From Rhodopseudomonas palustris (GTDB taxonomy: Bacteria; Pseudomonadota; Alphaproteobacteria; Rhizobiales; Xanthobacteraceae), in NCBI RefSeq assembly GCF_034479375.1, contig NZ_CP140155.1:1860001-1924000 (forward strand): a stretch of DNA of 64,000 nucleotides, written 5' to 3'. This document shows positions 7,865-17,759 of this stretch, piece by piece. The notes beneath the pieces were generated by a model that was given only the letters and a program-made list of their open reading frames with translations, ran no database searches and was not told the DNA's origin. Each line of letters starts with the position of its first letter. The first letter of the stretch is position 1. Position numbers and translations under genes: made by a program.

Positions 7865-10147
7865 GTGATACTCGACAATTTGGCTCGCGTGGCGTGCCTA
7901 GGTGCTGTGAGCCATCTTACTCTGTCATTGGCGATCGATTTCGTTACACCGGCGCATGCGCAGTCGATGCTGCCCGCGATCAGCGTCGAAGCTCCGACAC
8001 GGCAAAGCAAGCCCAGCGTTACACCGTCCCGCCGAGCATCGGCCGCCCGCGCCGCGCCCCGCCGTGCGGCGGCGCCGCTGCAGCCGGTCGCTCCTGTCCC
8101 CTATGTCGTGCCCAGCCGCGGCACCGTCGGTGCGTTGACGCCGTCTTATGCCGGCGGCCAGGTCGCGAACGGCGGTCAAGTCGGTCTGCTCGGCAATCGC
8201 GGCGTGCTCGATACGCCGTTCAACCAGACCACCTACACGCGCGAGCTCGTCGAGAACACGCAGGCGCGTACGCTGGCGGACGTTCTCGTCAACGATCCCG
8301 CCGTCGCCTCGGCGCTGCCGCGCAATATCGGCCGCGAACAGCCGGTGATCCGCGGCTTCCTGCTCGGCAACACCGCCGTCGGCATCAACGGCTATTTCGG
8401 CCTGATCGGCAACAACAACTTCAACGTTCTCGACGCGGTCGAGCGCGTCGAGGTCATCAAGGGCCTCAGCGGCCTGCTCAACGGCCAGTCGCCCGACGAT
8501 TCGATCGGCGGAGCCATCAATCTCGTATTGAAGCGAGCGCGCAACGAGCCCATCGCCGAACTGACCACGTCGTTCGCCTCGCGCGGACAAGGCGGCGTCC
8601 ATCTCGACGTCGGCCAGCGCTACGGCGAGCACAAGAAATTCGGCATCCGCTACAACGGCAGCTATCGCGACGGCAATACCGAGGTCGACAATCAGAGCCT
8701 GCGGGATCAGAGCCACGCGCTGGCGCTGGATTATCGCGGCGAGCGCGTGCGGGTTTCCGCCGATATTCTCCACAACGAATTCAGCGGCAACGGCCTCAGC
8801 GGTCGCAGCACGTTGAGCACGAGCCTGACCGCCGTGCCGGCGCCGCCCTCCCCGACCAATTTCTGGATTCCGGCCTGGACCGGCATCAAGGGATCGAACA
8901 CAGCAGCGCTTTTCCAGGCGGAAGTGGACGTCACCGACTGGCTGACCATTTATGGCGGCGGCGGATTCTTCGACAATGCCATCACTCCGACGATCGCCAA
9001 TCCAACCATCGTCAACGCCCTCGGCGACACCACATCCACGCCCTTCATCAACCGGCAAAACCGACACAACCATACCGAACAGGCAGGTTTTCGGGCCACG
9101 GTGGAAACCGGTCCGGTGCTGCACGAGATCAATTTCAACACCACGCTGTGGAGCGGCCAGATCGACGGCTCGCGCAGCACTGGCACGCCGGTCAGGTCCA
9201 ATATCTACAACCCGATCCCCGCGCCCTTCCAGTCGATCCCGGAGCTGGATGTCGTCAAGGCCAATGTCAGTTCGCTGAACAGCTACGGCATCGCCGACAC
9301 GATGTCGGTGCTGAACAAGCGCATCCAGTTCACGATGGGTATCCGCCGGCAGGAAGCTGCGTCGGACGCGTTCAATGCGATTACAGGCGCCACGACCTCG
9401 AGCTACAATGCGGGCGCATGGTCCCCGGCCTACATGCTCGTCATCAAGCCGCTGGAGAACGTCTCGGTCTACGCGAACTACATCGAAGGCCTGATGATGG
9501 GCACGATCGTGGACGCCGGTTTCCAGAATCAGGGACAGGTGTTCCCGCCCTACAAGTCTGTACAGCACGAAATGGGCGTGAAGGTCGATTGGGGTCGCTT
9601 CACCACCACGGTCGCCGCCTATGACATCTCGCAGCCGGCACAGATCGCGGTTCCGAACTCGCCGCTGCCGATCTACTCGATCGACGGCGAGAACCGCAAC
9701 CGCGGCGTCGAGATCAACACCTTCGGCGAACTCACGCCTGGCTGGCGCTTGCTCGGCGGCGCCTCTTTCATGGATGCCCGTCAGGCCAAAACGCAGAACG
9801 GCATCAACGACGGCAAGCGCGCGATCGGCATTCCCGAGGTGCAGGTCAGCCTCGGCACCGAATGGGACACGCCATTCGCCAACGGTCTGACGCTGACCGG
9901 CCGCGCGATCCATTTCGGCGAGGCCTATGCCGACGCGGCCAACCGTTTCCTGGTGCCGTCCTGGACGCGGTTCGATCTCGGTGCGCGCTACACGTTCGCC
10001 TCGCCCTGGAACGGCAAGCCGATCACGTTGCGGTTCGCGGTGGAGAACGTCGGCAACAGCAGCTACTGGATGACCAGCGCAGCGGACCGACAGATCTATC
10101 TCAGCGCACCGCGCACCTATCTTGTGTCGACCACGTTCCGGTTCTGA
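7865..10147 (+). CDS. TonB-dependent siderophore receptor
   Basis: A 760-residue outer-membrane receptor starting at GTG 7865 behind a GGGGCGAAGGAA ribosome-binding stretch. After a signal peptide ending in AHA there is a proline/alanine-rich linker, then the plug domain (TRELVENTQARTLADVLVND, PVIRGFLLGN, VERVEVIKGLSGLLNG) and a long beta-barrel ending in TYLVSTTFRF, whose terminal phenylalanine is typical of outer-membrane proteins. Plug wording resembles ferrioxamine/ferric-hydroxamate receptors. The PepSY gene that follows 91 bases later on the same strand is a frequent partner in siderophore reduction. No sigma factor or anti-sigma gene is adjacent. Confidence 0.9.
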   Translation: MILDNLARVACLGAVSHLTLSLAIDFVTPAHAQSMLPAISVEAPTRQSKPSVTPSRRASAARAAPRRAAAPLQPVAPVPYVVPSRGTVGALTPSYAGGQVANGGQVGLLGNRGVLDTPFNQTTYTRELVENTQARTLADVLVNDPAVASALPRNIGREQPVIRGFLLGNTAVGINGYFGLIGNNNFNVLDAVERVEVIKGLSGLLNGQSPDDSIGGAINLVLKRARNEPIAELTTSFASRGQGGVHLDVGQRYGEHKKFGIRYNGSYRDGNTEVDNQSLRDQSHALALDYRGERVRVSADILHNEFSGNGLSGRSTLSTSLTAVPAPPSPTNFWIPAWTGIKGSNTAALFQAEVDVTDWLTIYGGGGFFDNAITPTIANPTIVNALGDTTSTPFINRQNRHNHTEQAGFRATVETGPVLHEINFNTTLWSGQIDGSRSTGTPVRSNIYNPIPAPFQSIPELDVVKANVSSLNSYGIADTMSVLNKRIQFTMGIRRQEAASDAFNAITGATTSSYNAGAWSPAYMLVIKPLENVSVYANYIEGLMMGTIVDAGFQNQGQVFPPYKSVQHEMGVKVDWGRFTTTVAAYDISQPAQIAVPNSPLPIYSIDGENRNRGVEINTFGELTPGWRLLGGASFMDARQAKTQNGINDGKRAIGIPEVQVSLGTEWDTPFANGLTLTGRAIHFGEAYADAANRFLVPSWTRFDLGARYTFASPWNGKPITLRFAVENVGNSSYWMTSAADRQIYLSAPRTYLVSTTFRF

Positions 10148-10238
10148 TCCGGAAGAAGCCTACGACGATGACGAATGATGCGCGCAGAGCCGGACGGAGC
10201 CGACGCCCGGCCTGCGCGCGGGCCACGACGTGGTCCGC

Positions 10239-11450
10239 ATGATTTCGTTCTCGGTCTTCATCCACAAATGGACCGGCCTGTTTGCGGCGGCGTTTCTGAT
10301 CGTCGCCGGCGTGACCGGGAGCCTGTTGGCGTTCGAGAAGGAGCTCGAGACTCTCGTCAATCCCGGGCAATATGTGGTGCAGCCGCGCCTGGACGCGCAG
10401 GGGCAGCCCGCCGCGATGCTCGATCCGTTCGAGCTGCATGCACGGGCGGTTGCGGCGCTGCCGGGCTATCAGATCAACGGATTTCCTTTTCTGCGCGAGC
10501 CGGACCGTTCGGTCCGGTTCAATATCACGCGCCGCGATGCAACAGCGCCTGACGCGGACGACGCGTTCCTCGACCCTTACGACGGACGCCTGCTCGGCGT
10601 GCGTAAATACGGCGCGACGCCATTCGATCGCACCACGCTGGTCGGCTTCATTTACAAGCTGCACTATGCGCTGGCGCTGCCGGCTCCTTACGGCCAATGG
10701 CTCTTCGGCATCGTCGCGCTGGTGTGGACGGTGAATTGCCTGGTCGGCATCGTCTCCACCTTCCCGCGGATCTCGCCGTTCTGGAAGCGCTGGCTGCCGG
10801 CCTGGCTGATCAAGCACAGGTCCAGCACCTATCGGCTGCATTACGACATCCACCGCGCCTCCGGCCTTTGGCTGTGGGCGGTGCTGTTCCTGTTCGCGTG
10901 GTCGAGCGTGATGCTCAACCTGCGGCAGGAGGTCTATACGCCGGTGATGTCCACCTTCCTGGAGTTCAGCAAGACGCCGCCGCCGCGCAAGGCGGACACG
11001 AGCAAGCCGCTGCTCGGCTGGCAGCAGGCTTACGACATCGCCTCCCGCGCGATGGACGAACTGGCGGCGCAGCAGGGCTTCACCGTCAATTTCCGCAGCC
11101 ATCTGTTCTACAATCGCCGCTTCGACGCTTTCATCTACTATGCCAATACGTCGCGGGACGTGCAGAGCGACCGGGGCCAGACCGGCGTGTTCATCGACGC
11201 CCGCACCGGCGCCTTGCTCGGCTCCCGGATGCCGACCGGGGCATATTCAGGCGACACCGTCAGCCGCTGGCTGCAATCGCTGCATATGGCCAAGGTGTTC
11301 GGCCTGCCCTATCGCGTCTTCGTCGCGTTCGTCGGACTTGCGCTGGCGATCAGCGCCTATACGGGGCTCTATGTCTGGTGGAAGAAGCGCAAGGCGCGGC
11401 TGGCCCGCGAGCGGAACGCTCGCCCGAAAGCGGCGTCGCAGAAGGCATAG
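10239..11450 (+). CDS. PepSY-associated TM protein (putative siderophore-iron reductase)
   Basis: About 403 residues with four to five membrane helices: one at the N-terminus (FIHKWTGLFAAAFLIVAGVTGSLLAF), a pair near residues 145-215 including YDIHRASGLWLWAVL, and one near the C-terminus (VFVAFVGLALAISAYTGLYVWW). Conserved histidines in HKW, LHYAL, YDIHR and LHM fit haem binding by this family. PepSY-TM proteins next to TonB-dependent receptors are thought to reduce ferric siderophores in the periplasm. A GTG nine bases earlier is an alternative start. It is followed by tRNA-Trp on the opposite strand. Confidence 0.85.
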   Translation: MISFSVFIHKWTGLFAAAFLIVAGVTGSLLAFEKELETLVNPGQYVVQPRLDAQGQPAAMLDPFELHARAVAALPGYQINGFPFLREPDRSVRFNITRRDATAPDADDAFLDPYDGRLLGVRKYGATPFDRTTLVGFIYKLHYALALPAPYGQWLFGIVALVWTVNCLVGIVSTFPRISPFWKRWLPAWLIKHRSSTYRLHYDIHRASGLWLWAVLFLFAWSSVMLNLRQEVYTPVMSTFLEFSKTPPPRKADTSKPLLGWQQAYDIASRAMDELAAQQGFTVNFRSHLFYNRRFDAFIYYANTSRDVQSDRGQTGVFIDARTGALLGSRMPTGAYSGDTVSRWLQSLHMAKVFGLPYRVFVAFVGLALAISAYTGLYVWWKKRKARLARERNARPKAASQKA

Positions 11451-11621
11451 GCGGCGAACATGCAACGATCCGGGCGGTCGCGACCAATCGGAAGCGACCG
11501 TGCAGCGAAGGACACGTCAGGGGATAGAGTCGACGATTCGGAAACGGGGCTGCACCGGCGCCATTGAGACCGCCGTCATAGCAGAACTAAATTGTGATAA
11601 ATCAAGTGGATAGCGGCGACC

Positions 11622-11697
11622 TGGCAGGAGTGGCAGGGCTCGAACCTGCGACCCCCGGTTTTGGAGACCGGTGCTCTACCAATTGAGCTACACTCCT
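11622..11697 (-). tRNA. trnW: tRNA-Trp (anticodon CCA)
   Basis: The 76-nt gene folds as a full cloverleaf: acceptor AGGAGTG paired with CACTCCT, D-arm, anticodon loop CTCCAAA (anticodon CCA), T-arm with GGTTCGAGCCC, discriminator G and an encoded CCA. In many Alphaproteobacteria it lies between tuf and secE; tuf is indeed upstream on the same strand, but secE-nusG is not downstream here. Confidence 0.97.
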
Positions 11698-11779
11698 AGA
11701 TCAGCGTCACCGCCGATTGGGCCCGTTGAAGCATAGGCGATGCCCCGCTGGCAAGTGGGTTACGCGCTAAGGCTTTGGT

Positions 11780-12082
11780 CTATTCGGCTGGTTCCACAGG
11801 CGCGGCAGGCGGAGCGCCTGTGGACTTCCGGTTCGACCGGGGCGCCAGCGCACACGCCCGGTTGGCGCCCGTCCCCGGCGCGTTCTCGAACACACAGCGG
11901 CTCGGCGGCGTGCCGCAAACCCTGTCGAGCTCGCGAAAGCCGACGCAGTGTCCGTCCGGCGCCCGATAGCCGGTGCCGCCCTTGCAACCGCAACCTTTGC
12001 AAGGCGGGCGGTCCGGGCATGCCGCTTGGGCCGCAAACAGCGGCAGTCCGAATAGAAAGGCCGCGAGCACGACCCGGCGCAC
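11780..12082 (-). CDS. Small secreted cysteine-rich protein, function unknown
   Basis: About 100 residues starting at GTG 12082. A short signal peptide ([17 protein letters not shown]) precedes a cysteine-rich segment [20 protein letters not shown] and later VCG and [18 protein letters not shown], followed by a proline-rich tail. Similar small exported proteins are known beside tuf in related genomes; no function is assigned to them as far as I know. The ribosome-binding site is weak, so the start is less certain than the frame, which is supported by the signal peptide and the cysteine pattern. It lies between tuf and tRNA-Trp on the same strand. Confidence 0.65.
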   Translation of the reverse strand: MRRVVLAAFLFGLPLFAAQAACPDRPPCKGCGCKGGTGYRAPDGHCVGFRELDRVCGTPPSRCVFENAPGTGANRACALAPRSNRKSTGAPPAAPVEPAE

Positions 12083-12111
12083 TCGCGGCCCTGATGATTG
12101 CTTACGCAACG

Positions 12112-13302
<1,191 letters not shown>

Positions 13303-13476
13303 CGATATCCATCCTTGTCGGCGCAGCAGACATGCGGCGAAACCCGCGGCTGGTTACTGCGGAAAAGCACACTGTTCAAGCCGGAAGTTCTGGGCCAATC
13401 TCGCTGCGCCGTACCGAGAAAGGCCGCATGGTTGCTCATGTAAGGCCGCGAAACAAAAGATCAATCGGGAGACGCC

Positions 13477-14700
13477 ATGACCGCTCACTCAGCCGCCAAA
13501 TCCGCCGCGGCCCCACTCACCCCGCCGCTCGACCAAGCAAAACCTGAGGCAATCGGCCTGTCCCCCGCCCGGCTGCAGACGATGTCCGACGCTTTCAAGC
13601 GCGAGATCGACAAGGGCAGCATCCCCGGCGTGACCGTGCTGGTGTCACGCCGTGGTCATATTGGCTGGTTCGAGGCGCTCGGCCGGCAGGCGCCGGGCTC
13701 GGACGCGCCGATGCGTCCCGACAGCCTGTTTCGGATTTTCTCGATGACCAAGCCGATCGTCTCGGTCGGCATCATGCAACTCGTCGAAGACGGTCATCTG
13801 CAACTCGACGACCCTTTGCAGAAGTTCATTCCCGAATTCGAGAACACCAGCGTCGGCGTGGTGCGCGACGGCAAGCTCGATCTGGTGCCGCTGGTGCGGC
13901 CGATCACGATTCAGGACCTTCTCCGCCATACCTCCGGTATCACTTACGATCACGTCAGCGACGGCCCGATTCAGAAGATGTATCGCGAGTCACGCATCCG
14001 CAGCCGCAAGATTACCAACGAGGAGCACGCCGGCCTGATCGCCGGCATGCCGCTGGTGTGCCAGCCGGGCGCGGCGTGGAACTACAGCCGCTCGACGGAT
14101 ATTCTCGGCCGCGTCATCGAAGTGATTTCCGGCAAGACGCTCGGCGCGTTCCTGACCGAGCGCGTCCTGGCGCCGCTGCAGATGGCCGAGACCGCATTCC
14201 ACACCGGCGCCGAGAACAAGGGCCGGCTCGCCGAGCCGTTCCCGACCGATCCCTGGACCGACGATCCGGTGGCGCTGTTCAACATGCTGGAGAAGCCGGC
14301 GATGGAATCCGGCGGCGGCGGGCTGGTGTCGACGACGATGGACTACGCGCGGTTCTGCCAGATGCTGCTGAGTGGCGGCACGCTCGACGGCACCCGCATC
14401 ATCGGCCGCAAGACGCTGCAACTGATGGCGAGCAATCATCTCGAGGCGCACATCCCGCCGGACAACTACATCCTGCCGCCCGGGCACGGCTTCGGCCTCG
14501 GCTTCGCGGTGCGCACCGAACCCGGCATCGCCCCCTTCCCCGGCTCGGTCGGGCAATTCTACTGGAGCGGCATCGCCGGCACGTTCTTCTGGATCGATCC
14601 GGCGGAGGAGCTGTTCGCGGTGTTCATGTCGCAGGGCCCGGGACAGCGCGAGTACTTCCGAACGCTGGTACGGAATCTGGTGTACGCGGCGGTGGAGTAG
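13477..14700 (+). CDS. Serine hydrolase, beta-lactamase class C / EstB-like family
   Basis: A 407-residue cytoplasmic-looking protein (no signal peptide) with the penicillin-binding/beta-lactamase fold. The nucleophile motif is S89-M-T-K92; a YSRS tyrosine motif follows near residue 203, and GHGFGLGF with GIAGTFFWIDP lies where the third active-site box would be. Such proteins are mostly esterases or lactone hydrolases rather than antibiotic-resistance enzymes. It starts 174 bases from the tuf start, on the opposite strand. The ATG follows TCGGGAGACGCC, a reasonable ribosome-binding site. Confidence 0.85.
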   Translation: MTAHSAAKSAAAPLTPPLDQAKPEAIGLSPARLQTMSDAFKREIDKGSIPGVTVLVSRRGHIGWFEALGRQAPGSDAPMRPDSLFRIFSMTKPIVSVGIMQLVEDGHLQLDDPLQKFIPEFENTSVGVVRDGKLDLVPLVRPITIQDLLRHTSGITYDHVSDGPIQKMYRESRIRSRKITNEEHAGLIAGMPLVCQPGAAWNYSRSTDILGRVIEVISGKTLGAFLTERVLAPLQMAETAFHTGAENKGRLAEPFPTDPWTDDPVALFNMLEKPAMESGGGGLVSTTMDYARFCQMLLSGGTLDGTRIIGRKTLQLMASNHLEAHIPPDNYILPPGHGFGLGFAVRTEPGIAPFPGSVGQFYWSGIAGTFFWIDPAEELFAVFMSQGPGQREYFRTLVRNLVYAAVE

Positions 14701-14720
14701 CGCTGCTCAGCTGTTTGCTC

Positions 14721-14838
14721 TGACCTCATCCTGAGGAGGCCGCGAAGCGGCCGTCTCGAAGGATTGCCGCACGCGCCTTCTCCCGCCACCATCCTTCGAG
14801 ACGCGCGCCCAAAAGGGCGCGCTCCTCAGGATGAGGTC
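14721..14838. repeat. Long imperfect palindrome, intergenic repeat family A
   Basis: Two arms of the form CTCATCCTGAGGAG...GTCTCGAAGGAT and ATCCTTCGAGACG...CTCCTCAGGATGAG face each other, with short internal hairpins (CCGCGAAGCGG; GCGCGCCC with GGGCGCGC). A related copy lies at 31998-32095. Repeats of this form are scattered through Bradyrhizobium/Rhodopseudomonas genomes. Confidence 0.8.
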
Positions 14839-14865
14839 GGTGCATGTAGCGGCATCCTTTCGTTC

Positions 14866-14980
14866 GTCATTCCGGGGCGCTCGCGAAGCGAGCGAACCCG
14901 GAATCCGGAGATGTTCTGCGACTGCCGACCTGAACCTCGGGATTCCGGGTTCGCGAGCTACGCTCACGCCCCGGAATGAC
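14866..14980. repeat. Long palindrome, intergenic repeat family B
   Basis: Arms GTCATTCCGGGGCG...CGAACCCGGAATCC and GGATTCCGGGTTCG...GCCCCGGAATGAC, each with its own inner hairpin. A second copy of the family is at 17598-17695. Confidence 0.8.
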
Positions 14981-14999
14981 GTGCAAGTCAGAGAGCGCC

Positions 15000-15767
15000 T
15001 CAACTGATCGTCGCGCCGCCGTCGATCACGATGGTCTGGCCGGTGGTGAAGGTGCCGGCCTTGGAGGCGAGGAAGATCGCGGCGCCGGCGATTTCGTCGG
15101 GTTCGCCGATGCGCTGCAGCGGCGAGCGCGCGGTCGAGGCTTTCAGCGTCTCGGGGTTTTCCCACAGCGCGCGGGCGAAATCGGTCTTGATCAAGCCCGG
15201 CGCGATGCAGTTCACGCGAATATTGTGCTCGCCATATTCGCAGGCGAGGTTGCGCGCGAGCTGCATGTCGGCGGCCTTGGAGATGCAATAGGCGCCGATC
15301 ACGGTCGAGCCTTTGAGGCCGCCGATCGACGAGACGATGGTGATCGAGCCGTCCTTGCGTTCGATCATCTGCGGCACGACTTCGCTAATCAGCCAGTGAT
15401 TGGCGACGATGTTGTTGTCGAGAATCTTGCGGAACTGATCGTCGTTGATGCCGGCCTGCGGGCCGTAATACGGATTCGACGCGGCGTTGCACACCAGCGC
15501 GTCGATCTTGCCGAACGCCGCAGTCGCCTCCTGCGCCAGGCGCTTGAGATCGTCCTTGCTGGAAATATTGGCGGCGATCGCCAGCGCCGTCCCCGCCCCG
15601 CGCGCATCATTGATCGACTTGGCAACGGCGTCGCAGGCGTCCTGCTTGCGCGACGAAATCACCACCTTGGCGCCGTGCTCGGCCATCCGCTCGGCGATCG
15701 CCTTGCCGATGCCGCGCGACGATCCGGTGATCACCGCGACTTTTCCAGTCAGATCGAACAACGTCAT
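15000..15767 (-). CDS. SDR family oxidoreductase
   Basis: A 255-residue classical short-chain dehydrogenase: cofactor loop TGSSRGIG near residue 15, NNIVANH in the NNAG-like region, catalytic serine in IVSSIGG, and Y-C-I-S-K. The C-terminal half (CIAPGLIKTDFARALW, TGQTIVIDGGATIS) is typical of FabG-like members. A longer reading starts upstream in a palindromic repeat and is rejected; ATG 15767 follows GGGAGAGAAAC. Lying close to acyl-CoA dehydrogenase and phosphotransferase genes, it probably acts on a hydroxy- or ketoacyl compound, but substrate and cofactor are not shown. Confidence 0.88.
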   Translation of the reverse strand: MTLFDLTGKVAVITGSSRGIGKAIAERMAEHGAKVVISSRKQDACDAVAKSINDARGAGTALAIAANISSKDDLKRLAQEATAAFGKIDALVCNAASNPYYGPQAGINDDQFRKILDNNIVANHWLISEVVPQMIERKDGSITIVSSIGGLKGSTVIGAYCISKAADMQLARNLACEYGEHNIRVNCIAPGLIKTDFARALWENPETLKASTARSPLQRIGEPDEIAGAAIFLASKAGTFTTGQTIVIDGGATIS

Positions 15768-15808
15768 GTTTCTCTCCCTTTGTTGGTTATTGGTCTGAAT
15801 GAATTGCT

Positions 15809-15894
15809 CGTCATTGCGAGCGAAGCGAAGCAATCCAGAAGCGCTGTGCGCGGAGTTACTGGATTGCTTCGTCGCTTCGCTCCTCGCAATGACG
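15809..15894. repeat. Palindromic intergenic repeat family C
   Basis: Arms CGTCATTGCGAGCGAAGCGAAGC...CCAG and CTGG...GCTTCGCTCCTCGCAATGACG form a long hairpin between the SDR and the histidine phosphatase genes. It is the familiar CGTCATTGCGAGCGAAG repeat type of many Alphaproteobacteria. The full arms are interrupted by one GTC. Confidence 0.8.
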
Positions 15895-15896
15895 GA

Positions 15897-16652
15897 CTAG
15901 GCGAGCTTCGTCGGCGTCGCCACTTCCGGCCCTGCCGGCTGATGCATTGCGGCGTGCGATGGATCGGCGATCCAGGGCTGCTGATTGATCATCGGAATCC
16001 GCCAGCCCTCCTGGCCGTCCGAGATCATGTGGTCGAGCCGGGTGACCGAGCAATTGTCGATGGTGAAGGCGAGCCCGCGCTCGGGCTGGTCGCGCAACGC
16101 CACGCCGATTGCGGCCTTGATGGTGCCGCCATGCGCCACCGCGACGATGTCCTCGCCCGGATGCGCGGCGGTGATCCGCGCGATCGCGCGTTTGGTCCGC
16201 TCGTACAGGTCCATGAAGCTCTCGCCGTTCGGCGCACGCTCGTCGATCGGTGCGAACCAGAAGGTATCGAGATTGATCGGCAGATTGGCGAAGAACGCGG
16301 CGCGGTTGGTGCCCTGCCAGTCGCCGAGATGCTGCTCGTTGAGGTCGGAGTCATGCGTGATCAGCGGCGGCCGCGGGAAGCCGGCGGCGAAGATCGCATC
16401 CGCGGTCATATGCGTCCGCTTCAGCCTGCTCGCGTACCATACCGCGCTGCGCGGCAGCACCCGGCCGACCGCGTCGAACACCACCCTGTCGCTGCAGTCG
16501 CAGTCGATATCGATCTGGCCGTAGATGTTGCCGCCGTCGCTGCGCACCGGCGCGTGGCGCACCCACCACCACCGCGTCGCGGTGACGCCCGTCGGAACGG
16601 AGTGCTGGGCGACGAAGGGTTTGTCGTCCTTGGAAGGCGGCGCATTCGACAT
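15897..16652 (-). CDS. Histidine phosphatase family protein
   Basis: A 251-residue protein of the phosphoglycerate-mutase-like superfamily. The catalytic motif is W-V-R-H-A-P near residue 30 (RHAP instead of RHG, as in CobC-like members); ASRLKRTHMTADAI supplies the second arginine region, LNEQHLGDWQG the usual glutamate, and VAVAHGGTIKAAIG the second catalytic histidine. It is likely a small-molecule phosphatase. No cobalamin genes are adjacent. Convergent or divergent neighbours (SDR genes on each side) place it within a lipid/acyl metabolism neighbourhood, which may only be coincidence. Confidence 0.87.
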   Translation of the reverse strand: MSNAPPSKDDKPFVAQHSVPTGVTATRWWWVRHAPVRSDGGNIYGQIDIDCDCSDRVVFDAVGRVLPRSAVWYASRLKRTHMTADAIFAAGFPRPPLITHDSDLNEQHLGDWQGTNRAAFFANLPINLDTFWFAPIDERAPNGESFMDLYERTKRAIARITAAHPGEDIVAVAHGGTIKAAIGVALRDQPERGLAFTIDNCSVTRLDHMISDGQEGWRIPMINQQPWIADPSHAAMHQPAGPEVATPTKLA

Positions 16653-16803
16653 GCAAAAAATCCTTCATTCCCGTTTCAAGTCGCTGTACGTCAGACCTTG
16701 CATCGCCTCAAGTCACTTGTGTGTCCGTGCGCGGTGCGGACCGTTCAATCGTTCGGCCGAATTCCGTCCAACGGCAAACGCCGCAATCATCAGGGAGCAA
16801 CGC

Positions 16804-17589
16804 ATGGGCCGCCTCGCAGGCAAATCCGTCATCATCACCGGCGCCGGCAGCGGCATCGGCCGCGCGGCCTCTCTGCTGTTCACGCAGGAGGGCGCGCAAC
16901 TGATCGCGGTCGATCGCACCGAGGGCGTTCACGAGACCGTCGAGCAGGTGCGCAAGGCCGGTGGCGCCGCCGAAGCGGTGACCGCGGATGCAGGCTCCGA
17001 GGACGACGTCAAAGGCTTCATCGCCAAGGCGATCGCTTATTACGGCAAGCTCGATGGCATCTGGGCCAATGCCGGCATCAGCGGCGGGCTGGTGCCGTTG
17101 CCCGAGCAGACGCCGGAGCACTGGCAGGAGATCCTGCGCATCAATCTGATCGGGCCGTTCCTCGCGATCAAGCACACGATGCCGCACATGATCAAACAGG
17201 GCCACGGCGCCATCGTCTGCACGGCGTCCGTCGCAGGCCTGAAGAGCGGCGCGTCGGGGCATCCCTATGCGGCGTCGAAGGCCGGCGTCATCAGCCTGGT
17301 GCAGACCACCGCCTATTCGCTGTCCGGCACCGGCGTGCGCATCAACGCGGTGTGCCCCGGGCTGATCGAGACCGGCATGACCAAGCCGGTGTTCGACGGC
17401 GCCCGCGCCCGCGGCACCGACCACAAGATCGGCCAGCTCAACCCGTTGAAGCGCGCCGGCCAGCCGCACGAACTCGCCACCATGGGCCTGTTCCTGCTCA
17501 GCGACGAAGCCAGCTACGTCAACGGCCAGGCCTTCCCGGTCGACGGCGGCCTGACGGCGTCGATGCCTTATGCGGGAAAGCCGATTTAG
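16804..17589 (+). CDS. SDR family oxidoreductase
   Basis: A 261-residue short-chain dehydrogenase with TGAGSGIG (residues 12-19), N-A-G in WANAGISGG, catalytic serine in CTASVAGL and Y-A-A-S-K. ATG 16804 follows CAGGGAGCAACGC; the extra 93 residues of the longer frame overlap the divergent phosphatase gene and lack homology. The end (YVNGQAFPVDGGLTAS) is standard for the family. Divergent from the phosphatase gene with a 151-bp gap that could hold both promoters. Substrate unknown; context suggests acyl or alcohol oxidation. Confidence 0.88.
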   Translation: MGRLAGKSVIITGAGSGIGRAASLLFTQEGAQLIAVDRTEGVHETVEQVRKAGGAAEAVTADAGSEDDVKGFIAKAIAYYGKLDGIWANAGISGGLVPLPEQTPEHWQEILRINLIGPFLAIKHTMPHMIKQGHGAIVCTASVAGLKSGASGHPYAASKAGVISLVQTTAYSLSGTGVRINAVCPGLIETGMTKPVFDGARARGTDHKIGQLNPLKRAGQPHELATMGLFLLSDEASYVNGQAFPVDGGLTASMPYAGKPI

Positions 17590-17597
17590 CAAACGAA

Positions 17598-17695
17598 GTC
17601 ATTCCGGGGGGCGCGCGTGAAACGCGCGAACCCGGAATCTCGTCGTACCAATCTCGGGATTCCGGGTTCGCCGCTGCGCGGCGCCCCGGAAAGAC
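17598..17695. repeat. Palindromic repeat, family B second copy
   Basis: GTCATTCCGGGG...GCGAACCCGGAATC and GGATTCCGGGTTCGCC...GCCCCGGAAAGAC: same family as the element at 14866-14980, inserted right after the SDR stop codon. Confidence 0.8.
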
Positions 17696-17706
17696 CGGAT
17701 GACAAA

Positions 17707-17733
17707 AGGCGCGGCCCGTTGCGGACCGCGCCT
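17707..17733 (-). terminator. Intrinsic terminator of the phosphotransferase gene
   Basis: On the minus strand AGGCGCGG pairs with CCGCGCCT and is followed directly by TTTGTC. It lies 27 bases after the phosphotransferase stop, at the convergent junction with the SDR gene, and could work in both directions (GTTTCTT on the plus side). Confidence 0.75.
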
Positions 17734-17759
17734 GTTTCTTGCGTAGAGCCCGACCTCGC

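Noticed and set aside
7507..9624. 705-residue plus-strand frame overlapping the TonB receptor
   Set aside because: Shadow frame with Arg/Ser-rich composition; the receptor frame has plug and barrel motifs and a proper C-terminus.
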